64,000 bases of DNA from Paraburkholderia sp. IMGN_8 (GTDB lineage: Bacteria > Pseudomonadota > Gammaproteobacteria > Burkholderiales > Burkholderiaceae). The stretch spans positions 2,604,001 through 2,668,000 of the forward strand of contig NZ_CP150901.1 of the NCBI RefSeq assembly GCF_038050405.1. The letters run 5' to 3'. A program made the translations under genes and the position numbers. The notes beneath the pieces were generated by a model. That model was not told where the DNA came from. It saw nothing but the letters and a program-made list of their open reading frames with translations, and made no database searches. Shown in pieces: positions 45,619-55,212 of this stretch; positions within the stretch are counted from its first letter, which is position 1; each line of letters begins with the position of its first letter.

Positions 45619-45676
45619 TCGCAATAGGCGTCCTACGGGCATGCCGCAGGCACGGCAACTGCTACGCATGCGCGCT

Positions 45677-46078
45677 TCAGGTCTGCGCCATCATCAGGTT
45701 GGCGTCGCGCACCAGCAGCCAGCGTCCGTCGGCTTCCTTGCGCAGAATCGTCAGCGTATACCCCGCGCGGCGCACCGCCGCTCCAGCGTCGGCGCCCGAC
45801 GGCTTGATTGTGATGTCGAGGCGGTTACGCAGGAATGCCCAGTCGCCGAGTACGTTGAGCTCCTGAATCTCGCTATGCGCGTCAATCTCGACTTGCGGCT
45901 GCGAATTGATGGCGGCGGCAAACGCTGCTTTGCCAAACGGCTCCTGCCCTGGAACCATGAACACTACGTCGTCGGACATCAGGCTCAGCACGGTGGCGTA
46001 ATCGCCGTTTTGGCTCGCGCCAAGCCAGGTGTCTACGAGGTTGCGAATCGCGCGTTCGTCGTCTGTCATGTCATCCAC
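45677..46078 (-). CDS. SnoaL-like/SgcJ-type nuclear transport factor 2 fold protein
   Basis: This 133-residue small alpha+beta barrel protein starts RAIRNLVDTWLGASQNGDYATVLSLMSDDVVFMVPGQEPFGK, the SgcJ/EcaC and ketosteroid isomerase-like pattern. The beta-sheet half (WAFLRNRLDITI, GYTLTILRKEADGRWLLVRDAN) follows. Such proteins bind small hydrophobic ligands or act as isomerases, hydrolases or immunity proteins. Either Met 1 or Met 4 may start it. It is convergent with the secreted-protein gene. Confidence 0.75.
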   Translation of the reverse strand: MDDMTDDERAIRNLVDTWLGASQNGDYATVLSLMSDDVVFMVPGQEPFGKAAFAAAINSQPQVEIDAHSEIQELNVLGDWAFLRNRLDITIKPSGADAGAAVRRAGYTLTILRKEADGRWLLVRDANLMMAQT

Positions 46079-46177
46079 CCTTTCATCAAACGTTCAAAAG
46101 ACACGCTGAATATTGCACCAACGTGGTTGGATAGCCAATTGCAACGCTAGCGGAAACCGTGTCAATGCGCAGATGAT

Positions 46178-48250
46178 TTACAGATGCCGCTTCGCTTCGG
46201 CGACAACATGCTTCGCCGTCATGCCGAAGTGTTCGTACAGCGCCTCGGCAGACGCAGAAGCACCGAAGCCGGTCATCCCTACAAAGCCGCCCCGTTCGCC
46301 CAGATAGCGGTCCCAGCCGAAACGCAGCGCAGCCTCGATACCGACGCGCACGGTGCCTGAACCCAAGACCGCCGCGCGATAGGCGTCGTCCTGTTCATCG
46401 AAGATTTCCCAGCACGGCATCGACACCACAGCGGTTGCTATGCCGTCGTCCTGCAATTGGCTACGCGCCTGCAAGGCCAGCGCCACTTCCGAGCCGGTCG
46501 CGAGCAAGGTCACCAGGCGCGGCCCGCCGTGCGCCTCGGCGAGCACGTAGGCGCCGCGTCGCGACAGCAGCTCGGCACTCCGCGTGCGGCGCACCAGCGG
46601 CAGCGCCTGGCGCGCGAACACCAGCGTGCTCGGGCCACGCCGATGTTCGAGCGCGAGTGCCCAGCACTCGGCCGCCTCCACCGCATCGGCGGGACGCAGC
46701 ACGCGCATGTTCGGCATCGCGCGCAACGAAGCGAGTATCTCGACGGGTTGATGCGTCGGGCCGTTCTTGCCGACGCCGATCGAGTCGTGGCTGAACACGA
46801 AGTGCACCGGCAGGCCCATCAGCGCAGCCATCCGCATCGCGGGCCGCTGGTAGTCGGAGAACGCCAGATAGGTGACGCTGGTCGCGATGACGCCGCCGTG
46901 CGCGGCCATGCCGTTGGCCATTGCACCCATCAGATGTTCGCGCACGCCGCAATGAACATAGGCGCCGCTGCGCTCCTCGGCGGTGAAGGCGTGCAATTGG
47001 CGCTTGTGTCCGGTGGGCGCTTCGAGATCGGCGCAACCGACCATGCGCTCCGGCAGCATCGGCACGAGCAGATCGCTGATCTCGCCCGACACCGTGATGC
47101 CGGGCTGCGGCTCGTCGCGCTCCGCAACGCGTTGGCGGTAGGCGTCAAGCACATCTCGCCAGCCATCCGGCAACTGGCCGGATTGAACACGCTCGAACTC
47201 GGCGCGCTGCGCGTCCGGCAACGCGGCTACGCGCGCTTTCCATGCGCTATGTTCCTGATCGTTGCGCCGTCCGGCCGCGCGCCACGCACTCAATATCTCT
47301 TCGGGCACCTCAAATGGCGCATGGGGCCAGCCGAGCTGTTCGCGTGCCGCGTCGGCATCCGCCTGGAACAGCTTGCCGCTATGGCCGCCCCGCTGCCCTG
47401 CCAGGCGCGCAATGCCGCGGCCGATGATGGTCCGGCACGCGATCATCGACGGCCGCGGGTCCGTGCGCGCGATCGTCAGCGCCGCCGAGACCGCTTCGAG
47501 ATCGTGACCATCGACTTCGACAACATGCCAGCCGCCCACGCGGAACCGTGCGCAGACGTCCTCGCTGATCGATAGCGAGGTGCTGCCGTCGTCGGTAATC
47601 TGGTTATCGTCCCAGCATAGGATCAGCTTGCCCAGGCGCAGATGCCCGGCCAGCGAAATCATCTCCTGACCGATACCCTCCTGAAGACAGCCGTCGCCGA
47701 CGAACGCGTACGTGTAGTGATCGACGAGTTCGCTGCCGAATTTTGCCGCGAGGTAGGCTTCGGCGATCGCCATCCCGAACGCGTTCGCGATACCCTGCCC
47801 AAGCGGACCGGTGGTGACTTCGATACCGTGCGCCGGTTCGTATTCGGGATGCCCCGCGCAGTGCGAGCCGAGTTCGCGGAAGGTCTTGAGCTGATCCAAC
47901 CCGATGGCCGCATACCCGGTCAGATACAGCAGCGAATACAGTAGCAGCGACCCGTGACCATTGGACAGCACGAAGCGGTCGCGGTCGGGCCAGGTTGGAT
48001 CGGAAGGGTTGAATTTCAGATGCCGGGTGAACAGCGCGGTCGCGATTTCGGCCATGCCGAGCGGCACGCCCTGATGACCTTCGCCGGCGCGCAGAATCGC
48101 ATCGATGGAAAGAAAGCGGATCGCGTCGGCTAGCGGCAACTGGGGCGCTTGCTGTCGATATTGCGTCTGTGCTGCCGCGGCTTGCGGCGATGGCGGAATC
48201 GAAGCAAGCGAAGCAATCGGTGCAGCAGGCTGAGCTTCGGTAGTGGACAT
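46178..48250 (-). CDS. tkt: Transketolase, full-length paralogue
   Basis: The 690-residue thiamine-diphosphate enzyme transfers two-carbon ketol units between sugars. An unusual Ala/Pro/Gln-rich leader of about 35 residues precedes ADAIRFLSIDAI. Cofactor motifs are GPLGQGIANAFGMA, GDGCLQEGIGQEMISLAGHL and the C-terminal HDSIGVGKNGPTHQPVE with substrate-contact residues. The usual sequence there is GVGEDGPTHQP, so GKNG is a variant. It is followed on the minus strand by a TRAP transporter, SDR and a split transketolase. It looks like a pathway-specific paralogue rather than the Calvin/pentose phosphate enzyme. Confidence 0.88.
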   Translation of the reverse strand: MSTTEAQPAAPIASLASIPPSPQAAAAQTQYRQQAPQLPLADAIRFLSIDAILRAGEGHQGVPLGMAEIATALFTRHLKFNPSDPTWPDRDRFVLSNGHGSLLLYSLLYLTGYAAIGLDQLKTFRELGSHCAGHPEYEPAHGIEVTTGPLGQGIANAFGMAIAEAYLAAKFGSELVDHYTYAFVGDGCLQEGIGQEMISLAGHLRLGKLILCWDDNQITDDGSTSLSISEDVCARFRVGGWHVVEVDGHDLEAVSAALTIARTDPRPSMIACRTIIGRGIARLAGQRGGHSGKLFQADADAAREQLGWPHAPFEVPEEILSAWRAAGRRNDQEHSAWKARVAALPDAQRAEFERVQSGQLPDGWRDVLDAYRQRVAERDEPQPGITVSGEISDLLVPMLPERMVGCADLEAPTGHKRQLHAFTAEERSGAYVHCGVREHLMGAMANGMAAHGGVIATSVTYLAFSDYQRPAMRMAALMGLPVHFVFSHDSIGVGKNGPTHQPVEILASLRAMPNMRVLRPADAVEAAECWALALEHRRGPSTLVFARQALPLVRRTRSAELLSRRGAYVLAEAHGGPRLVTLLATGSEVALALQARSQLQDDGIATAVVSMPCWEIFDEQDDAYRAAVLGSGTVRVGIEAALRFGWDRYLGERGGFVGMTGFGASASAEALYEHFGMTAKHVVAEAKRHL

Positions 48251-48368
48251 GACAAAAGGCTCCTCAACGCCGTCCCGCGATGCGAGGCGGCTGCAATCAA
48301 AACGAACCAGAAGGAATCAGGCGGAAGAAATCCGCGCCCATGCCGCAACGGCCAAGCGCGTCAAAAGC

Positions 48369-50228
48369 TCAATGCAGGAAGCCGGTCGAAATCCACGGCA
48401 CCGCGGCGACCACGATCAACCCGACCATCAGCGCAGCGATGTAGCCGAGAATCGGCTTCATGCCTTCGTCCGGATGAATGCGGCTGACCGCGCACGCCGA
48501 GTAGTAGCCGACACCGAACGGCGGCGCGAACAGGCCCACGCCCATCGACAGGATCACGACCATCGCGTAATGCACATCGTGAATACCCATCTGCCGCGCG
48601 ATCGGAAACATCAGTGGGCCGAACAGCACGATCGCCGGGATGCCCTCGAGCACGCTGCCGAGGATCACGAACACGCAGATCGACGCCGCCATGAACATCG
48701 CCGCGCCGCCAGGCAACCCGCCCAAAGTTTGCGCGAGTTGGCCGGAGAAGCCCGATTGCGTCAGTGCCCACGCCATACCGGTCGCCGCGCCAATGATCAG
48801 CAGGATCGCGCCGGACAGGGTCGCGGTATCGATCAACATCGGCTTCACGCGCGCCCATTCGAAACGGCGATAGATCAGGAGCCCCGCCAGCACCGCATAC
48901 GCGATGCCGATCGTGGAGACTTCCGTCGCCGTCGCGATGCCTTCGACCACCGCCGCACGGATCACGAACGGCAGCGCGAGTGCGGGAAACGCGATCACCA
49001 GCTTGCGAAGAATCTCGCCACGACTCGCGCGTTTCACCCCCGACAGGTCCTCACGCCGGTAACGCCACTGCACCACCGCGCACAGCGTGATCGCCAGCAC
49101 GATGCCCGGCAGCATGCCGCCGGTGAAGAGCGCGGAGATCGACACGCCCGTCACCGAGCCGAGCGTAATCAGCACGAGGCTCGGCGGAATCGTTTCGGTC
49201 TGCGCGCCGGTTGCGGCCAGTAGCGCGACCAGATCGCCAGGTTTCGCGCCGCGCGCCTTCATCTCCGGAAACAGCACCGGCGCGACCGCCGCCATGTCCG
49301 CCGCTTTCGAGCCCGAGATGCCGGACACCAGATACATCGCTCCGACCAACACATACGACAGCCCGCCGCGCACGTGGCCCAGCAGACTCGCGAGGAATGC
49401 GATCATCGCCGCGGCCATGCCGGTCATCTCGATCAACTGGCCGAGAAACACGAAGAGCGGTACCGACAACAGGATCAGATGCGACATGCCCTCGTCCATC
49501 CGTCCGACCACCACCGGCATCGGCGTGTTGGTCGTCAGCGCGAGGTAGCCGAAGGTGGCGAGCCCGAACGAGAAGGCGATCGGCACGCCGCTCAGCACAC
49601 CGAGCGCCACCAGTCCGACAAAAAAGATCAGCAGGTTGATATTGCCGAGATCGCGCAACAGCGGGCCGAGCGCGATGAAGCCGCCAACCAGCGCGCCGAC
49701 CGTCGCGAGCGCAGCCAGCGTCAGACGCCAGTTGCCCATGAGAGCAAGCCGCACCACGGCGACCAGCAACATCAGCGCCGAACCGACCGGCAACGCGGCG
49801 GCGCGCCACGAATTCGACAGTTCGAGCGCCGGCGTGGTGATGAACGACTCGTCCTGCGCGAAGCTGATCGCCGGACCGATCACCATCGCGAGGAACGCGA
49901 TCGGCGCGGCGATCGCGACCACATCGAGAAAGGCACGGACGCCCGGCGGCGCCATGCCGACCAGCGCCGTCATCCGCATATGCTCGCCGCGCCGCAACGC
50001 GATTACCGCGCCGAGCATCGCGAGCCACAGGAACAGCATCGACGCGAGTTCATCGGACCAGACGAGCGGCGCGTGCAGCAGGTAACGGCTCGTCACGCCG
50101 GCCAGCAGCACGACGATTTCCGCGAGCACCAGCAAGGCCGCGGGAATCTCCACCAGATGGCCGAGCGCCGAATCGAGCGCGCAGGCGAACCGATGCTGCG
50201 CCTCGTGCGAATAGGAGATCGTGATCAT
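48369..50228 (-). CDS. TRAP transporter fused DctQ-DctM permease
   Basis: The 619-residue integral membrane protein joins the small DctQ subunit (about residues 1-180, four helices) to the large DctM subunit (about 190-619, about 12 helices). DctM features are GVPIAFSFGLATFGYLAL, LLSVPLFVFLGQLIE and LVSGISGSKAADMAAVAPVLFPEM. It imports organic acids or related solutes using a sodium gradient. ATG 50228 follows the substrate-binding gene, which ends 4 bp away. An N-terminal extension beyond it is not supported. Confidence 0.9.
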   Translation of the reverse strand: MITISYSHEAQHRFACALDSALGHLVEIPAALLVLAEIVVLLAGVTSRYLLHAPLVWSDELASMLFLWLAMLGAVIALRRGEHMRMTALVGMAPPGVRAFLDVVAIAAPIAFLAMVIGPAISFAQDESFITTPALELSNSWRAAALPVGSALMLLVAVVRLALMGNWRLTLAALATVGALVGGFIALGPLLRDLGNINLLIFFVGLVALGVLSGVPIAFSFGLATFGYLALTTNTPMPVVVGRMDEGMSHLILLSVPLFVFLGQLIEMTGMAAAMIAFLASLLGHVRGGLSYVLVGAMYLVSGISGSKAADMAAVAPVLFPEMKARGAKPGDLVALLAATGAQTETIPPSLVLITLGSVTGVSISALFTGGMLPGIVLAITLCAVVQWRYRREDLSGVKRASRGEILRKLVIAFPALALPFVIRAAVVEGIATATEVSTIGIAYAVLAGLLIYRRFEWARVKPMLIDTATLSGAILLIIGAATGMAWALTQSGFSGQLAQTLGGLPGGAAMFMAASICVFVILGSVLEGIPAIVLFGPLMFPIARQMGIHDVHYAMVVILSMGVGLFAPPFGVGYYSACAVSRIHPDEGMKPILGYIAALMVGLIVVAAVPWISTGFLH

Positions 50229-50232
50229 CGCC

Positions 50233-51276
50233 TTACCCCAGTTTCCCGACGGACTTCTCCAGCAGACCCCAAGCCTCGTCGCCGTACTTCGCCTTCCAGT
50301 CGTGGTAGAAGCTCGTCCTGGCAAGTGCGGCGCGGAACGCCTCCCGGTCGACGTCGATGAAGGTAATGCCCTTCGTTTTCAGATCGTCGCGCAACGAGTT
50401 GCTCAACTTCGCGATGTCGGCGCGTTGCAGTAACGCGGCCTTTTCGAATTCGCGCGTGACGATCGTGCGGATGTCGGCCGGCAAGCGCTCCCACGCTGCG
50501 CGGTTGCCGAGAATCCAGTAGCCGTCCCACACGTGCGATGTGAGGCTGATGTACTTCTGCACCTCGTAGAGCTTGGCGGTGGCGATGATCGGCAGCGGAT
50601 TCTCCTGGCCTTCGACCACGCCGGTTTGCAGCGCCGAATACAGTTCGTTGAAATTGATCGGCGCCGGTCCCGCTTCGAGCGCCTTGAACAGCGACGTCAG
50701 CATCGGCGCTTGCGGGACGCGAATCTTGAACCCCTTCAGATCGGCCGGCGTGCGCAGCGCACGCGTCGATGAACTGATCTGCCGGAAGCCGTTGTCCCAA
50801 ACGCGGCTCACCGAAACGATGCCCGACTTGCCGATCTGCGCGCGGATGTAGTTGCCCAGATCGCCATCCATTGCCTTCCACACCGCGTCGTAGTCCTTGA
50901 ACGCGAAGCCGGTGTTGACGATGCCGGCGGCGGGCGTCAGCGTCGCCAGAATCGACGACGCCTGGTTGAAGAACTCGACGCCGCCATTGCGTACCTGCGA
51001 CAGCAGATCGGTATCGGAGCCGAGCTGGTTCTGCGGAAACAGCTTGATGTCGAGGCGGCCGTTGGTCGCTTCGCGGATCTGATTGATCGCCTCCTGGGCG
51101 CGGATGTTGACCGGATGGGTCGGGTCCTGGCCAGTAGCAAGCTTGTACGAGAACTCGGGGGCCGCCACGGCGCGCCGCGAGACGCTCCACAACGGCGCGG
51201 CGGCGGACAAGGTCGCGCCGGCCTTCAGAAAGGTGCGGCGGCTGATGCCCTTCGGGGCGTTCGAACGGGTAGTCAT
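50233..51276 (-). CDS. TRAP transporter substrate-binding protein, DctP family
   Basis: The 347-residue periplasmic receptor has a twin-arginine leader with SRRTFLKAG at residues 12-20, suggesting Tat export. The DctP fold follows: LATGQDPTHPVNIRAQEAINQIREATNGRL, FPQNQLGSDTDLLSQVRNGGVEF and KGFKIRVPQAPML, where the arginine contacts the ligand carboxylate. It pairs with the fused permease. The ligand is unknown; the neighbouring enzymes suggest a sugar acid or a sugar-derived compound. ATG 51276 has a GGAAGACACC-type site. Confidence 0.9.
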   Translation of the reverse strand: MTTRSNAPKGISRRTFLKAGATLSAAAPLWSVSRRAVAAPEFSYKLATGQDPTHPVNIRAQEAINQIREATNGRLDIKLFPQNQLGSDTDLLSQVRNGGVEFFNQASSILATLTPAAGIVNTGFAFKDYDAVWKAMDGDLGNYIRAQIGKSGIVSVSRVWDNGFRQISSSTRALRTPADLKGFKIRVPQAPMLTSLFKALEAGPAPINFNELYSALQTGVVEGQENPLPIIATAKLYEVQKYISLTSHVWDGYWILGNRAAWERLPADIRTIVTREFEKAALLQRADIAKLSNSLRDDLKTKGITFIDVDREAFRAALARTSFYHDWKAKYGDEAWGLLEKSVGKLG

Positions 51277-51434
51277 GGTGTCTTCCTCCAATCCTGGATC
51301 GCGCGTCGTTATGGTTTTCGAATCTGAACCATGGCGGCTGCACGTGTCGCGCGCCATGGCGTCCTGTTCTCTACTACTGGGTCTCCATCGCCGCCGTCGG
51401 CCTCCCGCCAGACGGCCCGTCCTGCCGTAGGGCG

Positions 51435-52199
51435 TCAGCCGTGAATCAGCATGCCGCCGTTCACGTCGATCACCGCGCCGGTGATATACGACGACAGGTC
51501 CGACGCGAGGAACAGGAATGCGCCGGCCACATCGTCGGGCACCCCCAGGCGATTGAGCGGAATGCCGGCGAGGATTTCGCCGCGCTTGTCGTCGCTGATC
51601 TTGCCGGCGTTGATGTCGGTCTGGATCAGGCCGGGCGTCACGCAGTTCACGCGAATGCCGTCGTTGCCGAGTTCGCGCGCCATCGCTTTCGCCAGACCCA
51701 GCACGCCGGCCTTCGCCGCCGAGTAATGCGGGCCGCCGAGAATGCCGCCGCCGCGCTGCGCCGACACCGACGACATGCAGCCGATCGAGCCGCTCTTCTG
51801 CTTTTTCATCTGCGGGACGATCGCTTGCGACAGGTACAGCACGCCGCGCAGGTTGACGTCGAGGATACGGTCCCAGCTCTGCGGGTCGATATCGAGCAGT
51901 TTGGCGGCCTGGGTGATGCCGGCATTGTTGATCAGCACGTCGATCGAACCGAAATCGGCGACGGTGCGTTCGACGGCGGCCTGACATGCGCCACGATCCG
52001 TGACGTTGCATGCGTAGCCGCGATGCTCGGGCCCGATCGACGCAGCGGCTTCTACTGCCGCGGTTTCGTCGAGATCGAAGATGGCGACGCGCGCGCCATG
52101 TGCGGCGAACTTGCGGGCGGTCGCCATACCGATACCGCGCGGCGACGCGCCGCCGGAAATGACGGCGACCTTGCCGTCGAGAAGACGTGATGCTGACAT
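51435..52199 (-). CDS. Short-chain dehydrogenase/reductase (SDR)
   Basis: The 254-residue NAD(P)-dependent oxidoreductase has GGASPRGIG (cofactor loop, 16-24), NNAG at 91-94 and the catalytic residues Ser146, Tyr159 and Lys163. Asp42 and Asp44 after the second beta strand suggest NAD preference. It lies between the TRAP transporter and the split transketolase genes, so it probably oxidises the imported polyol or sugar before ketol transfer. Its exact substrate is not known. Confidence 0.9.
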   Translation of the reverse strand: MSASRLLDGKVAVISGGASPRGIGMATARKFAAHGARVAIFDLDETAAVEAAASIGPEHRGYACNVTDRGACQAAVERTVADFGSIDVLINNAGITQAAKLLDIDPQSWDRILDVNLRGVLYLSQAIVPQMKKQKSGSIGCMSSVSAQRGGGILGGPHYSAAKAGVLGLAKAMARELGNDGIRVNCVTPGLIQTDINAGKISDDKRGEILAGIPLNRLGVPDDVAGAFLFLASDLSSYITGAVIDVNGGMLIHG

Positions 52200-52280
52200 G
52201 ATGCGGATCTCCTGAATAGGGTGCTTATGGTTTGCTACGTTGTCCGGTGTTGGCTATCGGTGACTATGTGTCAGCGGCCG

Positions 52281-53279
52281 CTATCGCAGCCAGCCTTTGA
52301 TCGTGTCGCACATGGCCTGGGTGGAAATGCCGTAACGGTCGTGCAAGGTCGGCAGCGCACCTGCATCGAGAAACGCGTCGGGCAGGCCGATCTGACGGAA
52401 CGGCGGCGTGACGCCGTTGGTCAGCAGCACCGTGGCGACCGCCTCGCCCAGCCCGCCGATCACCGTATGGTTCTCCGCCACCACGACGAGGCGCCCCGGA
52501 CGGCGCGCTTCGCGCAGCAGCGTAACGGTGTCGAGCGGTTTGATAGTCGGCACATGCAGCACGCCCACGTCGACGCGATCGGCGGCCAGCGCCCTGGCCG
52601 TTTCCAGCGCGCGCATCGTCATGATCCCCGACGAGACGATCAGCACCTCAGCGCCGTCGCGCAGCAGTTTGGCCTTGCCGAGTTCGAACTGATAGTCGTA
52701 TTCGTCGAGCACGACCGGCACGTTGCCGCGCAACAACCGCGCGTAGACCGGCCCGCGATGATCCGCGATCGCCGGCACCATCTGCTCGATTTCGAGCGCG
52801 TCGCACGGGTCGATCACCGTCAGGTTCGGCATCGCGCGGAACAGCGCGAGATCCTCGGCCGCCTGGTGGCTCGGACCGTAGCCAGTCGTGAGCCCGGGCA
52901 ATGCACAGACGATCTTGACGTCTAGGTCGTCCTCGGCAATCGCCTGATGGATGAAGTCATAGGCACGGCGCGCCGCAAACACTGCATACGTCGTCACGAA
53001 CGGCTGCGCGCCTTCATGCGCCATGCCGGCGGCGGCGCCCATCAGCAGTTGCTCGGCCATGCCCATCTGGTAATAGCGCTCGGGATATTCCTTCGCGAAC
53101 AGATGCAGGTCGGTGTACTTGCCGAGATCGGCGGTCATGCCGACCACTTCGGGCCGGTTGCGCGCCAGTTCGACCAGCGCGTGACCGAATGGGGCCGAGC
53201 GGGTGATCTGCCCTTCGCCCGCGATCGACGCGATCATCGCCGAAGTCTTCAGGCGCGGTTTCGGTGCGGCGGCGCTCAT
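52281..53279 (-). CDS. Split transketolase, C-terminal subunit
   Basis: The 332-residue protein contains the pyrimidine-binding and C-terminal domains of a transketolase. It has MTADLGKYTDLHLFAKEYPERYYQMGMAEQLLMGAAAGMAHEG, in which the glutamate activates the thiamine ring, and a C-terminal domain (LIVSSGIMTMRALETARAL). It overlaps the N-terminal subunit gene by 4 bp (ATGA), so the two are translationally coupled and form one alpha2beta2 enzyme. Such split transketolases are used in several bacterial sugar pathways, including apulose metabolism. Confidence 0.88.
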   Translation of the reverse strand: MSAAAPKPRLKTSAMIASIAGEGQITRSAPFGHALVELARNRPEVVGMTADLGKYTDLHLFAKEYPERYYQMGMAEQLLMGAAAGMAHEGAQPFVTTYAVFAARRAYDFIHQAIAEDDLDVKIVCALPGLTTGYGPSHQAAEDLALFRAMPNLTVIDPCDALEIEQMVPAIADHRGPVYARLLRGNVPVVLDEYDYQFELGKAKLLRDGAEVLIVSSGIMTMRALETARALAADRVDVGVLHVPTIKPLDTVTLLREARRPGRLVVVAENHTVIGGLGEAVATVLLTNGVTPPFRQIGLPDAFLDAGALPTLHDRYGISTQAMCDTIKGWLR

Positions 53280-54121
53280 ACGTTTCTCCCGGCTTCCAGC
53301 GCCTGCAACGCGAGTTGCCACTCGTGCGCATCGACGCGAATAAAGTGGTTCTTCTCACGTGCTTCGAGAAACGGCACGCCACAGCCCATCCGCGTATCGC
53401 AGACGATCATCCGGGGTTGCGCTTCAGGATGCGCGCGTGCTGCATCGAACGCGGCGACTACCGCCGCGAGATCGTTGCCATCAATGCGCTGCACGAACCA
53501 GCCGAACGCTTCGAGCTTCTCGACGAGCGGTTCGAACGCCATGATCTTCGACGACGGCCCGTCGGCCTGCTGGTTGTTGACGTCGACCATCGCGATCAGG
53601 TTGTCCAACTGCCAATGGGCGGCAGACATGAGCCCTTCCCATACGGCACCTTCGTCGAGTTCGCCATCGGAGAACAGCGTGTAGACAAACGCGTCCGAAC
53701 CCGTGCGTTTCAGGCCAAGACAACGGCCGACCGCAATCGTCAGTCCTTGCCCGAGCGAGCCGCCGGACATCTCCATGCCGGGCGTGTAGCTCGCCATGCC
53801 CGACATCGGCAGGCGGCTGTCGTCGCTGCCATAGGTCTCCAGTTCTTCGTCGGCGATGATGCCGGCCTCGATCAGCGCGGCGTACAGCGCGATCGCGTAA
53901 TGGCCGTTGGATAACAGGAAGCGGTCGCGACCTTCCCACTCGGGGTCGTCGGCGCGATAGCGCATGGCACGGAAGTAAGCGACGGCCAGCACGTCGGCGA
54001 TATCGAGCGCCTGGCCGATATAGCCCTGCCCTTGCACTTCGCCCATGCGCAGCGCGTTACGGCGGATCTGGTAGGCATGCTCCGCGAGCTTCGTGTACGG
54101 CGCGGTTTCGCTGGTGTTCAC
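53276..54121 (-). CDS. Split transketolase, N-terminal subunit
   Basis: The 281-residue thiamine diphosphate-binding (PP) subunit carries RFLLSNGHYAIALYAALIEAG, GGSLGQGLTIAVGRCLGLKRTG and TLFSDGELDEGAVWEGLMSAAHWQLDNLIAMVDVNNQQ, the GDG-like cofactor region. The start is GTG 54121 after CAGGAGA. A hairpin lies about 20 bp upstream in the leader. It is the first gene of a minus-strand operon that continues with the C-terminal subunit, SDR and TRAP genes. Confidence 0.88.
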   Translation of the reverse strand: MNTSETAPYTKLAEHAYQIRRNALRMGEVQGQGYIGQALDIADVLAVAYFRAMRYRADDPEWEGRDRFLLSNGHYAIALYAALIEAGIIADEELETYGSDDSRLPMSGMASYTPGMEMSGGSLGQGLTIAVGRCLGLKRTGSDAFVYTLFSDGELDEGAVWEGLMSAAHWQLDNLIAMVDVNNQQADGPSSKIMAFEPLVEKLEAFGWFVQRIDGNDLAAVVAAFDAARAHPEAQPRMIVCDTRMGCGVPFLEAREKNHFIRVDAHEWQLALQALEAGRNV

Positions 54122-54139
54122 TTTTTGTCTCCTGTCGAT

Positions 54140-54168
54140 CGGAGTTCGCGCTTTAGCGCGTTACTCCG
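54140..54168 (-). promoter_or_regulatory. Hairpin in the leader of the split-transketolase operon
   Basis: CGGAGT (54140-54145) pairs with ACTCCG (54163-54168), enclosing CGCGCT/AGCGCG. It lies about 20 bp before GTG 54121 and just outside the CAGGAGA ribosome-binding site. It could affect translation or mark a short operator; no T-run is present. Confidence 0.35.
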
Positions 54169-54290
54169 GTCCCATGCAACATAGTTGCGCATGGGTCGCT
54201 TTGTGGCATGGGCCGCGTCGATGCCGCTGCCAGTGATTCAAGCGTAATCTCCCGCCCGCAAGTGCTCAAACGAATTAAGATGGTCAATGG

Positions 54291-55208
54291 ATGAATTCAA
54301 TTCACCTTGATGCTGCCATGCACAATCGCGTCACTCTCAAGTCGATACAGGCATTCGAAGCCGCCGCGCGGCTCTCGTCGTTCGCGCTCGCAGCAGAGGA
54401 ACTGTTCGTGACACCCTCCGCCATCAGCCATCAAATCAAGCTGCTCGAAGAGCAATTGGCCATCCGCCTGTTTCATCGGCTGCATCGCACGGTGATCCTG
54501 ACGGACTCCGGGCGGCAATACGCTGAGGAAATCACGTCGGCGTTCGCGCGAATCGACGCGGCGACCCGCGAGATCGGCCGGGTCGCGAAGAGCGACATCC
54601 TCACGATCCATTCCACGCCGAGCTTTGCGACCCAATGGCTGATGCCGCGCATTGCACGGTTCAGCGCGGCGCATCCGGATATCGATGTACGTTTGAACGC
54701 GTCGACAGAGGCGGTGAACCTGATCTCGGAGGCGGTCGATATCGACATCCGCTATGGGCTGCGCAAATTGCAGCCGGCCGGCACGATGGTGCTCGAATTG
54801 CCGCCCGAGACGATCGTGCCGCTGTGCGCGCCGGCGCTGATGGCGAGCGAGCACCCGCTGCGCAGCGTGGCCGACTTGCAGCACCATCCGTTGATTCACA
54901 GCGAAGGTTGTCTGGTCGGCTGGCGTGACTGGATGCGTCAGCATCGCAAGACGCGGCTCGACATCAGCCGCGGGCCGCGCTTCGATCGCTCGTTCATGGC
55001 GATCAGCGCGGCGGTCGACGGCCTCGGGGTTTGCCTCGAGAGCCTGCTTCTTGCGCAACGCGAACTGGAAACTGGCCGGCTGGTCGCGCCATTCGGCTTT
55101 GAAGGATTAAACGTGCATGGATACACGCTGAACCTGTTGAAATCGCGGGCGGAATTGCCGAAGCTGCATAGCTTCCAGGATTGGCTGTTTGCCGAACTGC
55201 AGAAATGA
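54291..55208 (+). CDS. LysR-family regulator, GcvA-like
   Basis: The 305-residue regulator has an HTH (VTLKSIQAFEAAARLSSFALAAEELFVTPSAISHQIKLLE, about 15-55) and an effector domain of the GcvA group (ILTIHSTPSFATQWLMPRIARFSAAHPDIDVRL). It faces the split-transketolase operon head to head, so it probably controls that operon in response to its substrate. Met 10 (54318) is an alternative start. The stop is 4 bp before the MocR gene, so those two may form a unit. Confidence 0.88.
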   Translation: MNSIHLDAAMHNRVTLKSIQAFEAAARLSSFALAAEELFVTPSAISHQIKLLEEQLAIRLFHRLHRTVILTDSGRQYAEEITSAFARIDAATREIGRVAKSDILTIHSTPSFATQWLMPRIARFSAAHPDIDVRLNASTEAVNLISEAVDIDIRYGLRKLQPAGTMVLELPPETIVPLCAPALMASEHPLRSVADLQHHPLIHSEGCLVGWRDWMRQHRKTRLDISRGPRFDRSFMAISAAVDGLGVCLESLLLAQRELETGRLVAPFGFEGLNVHGYTLNLLKSRAELPKLHSFQDWLFAELQK

Positions 55209-55212
55209 CAAA

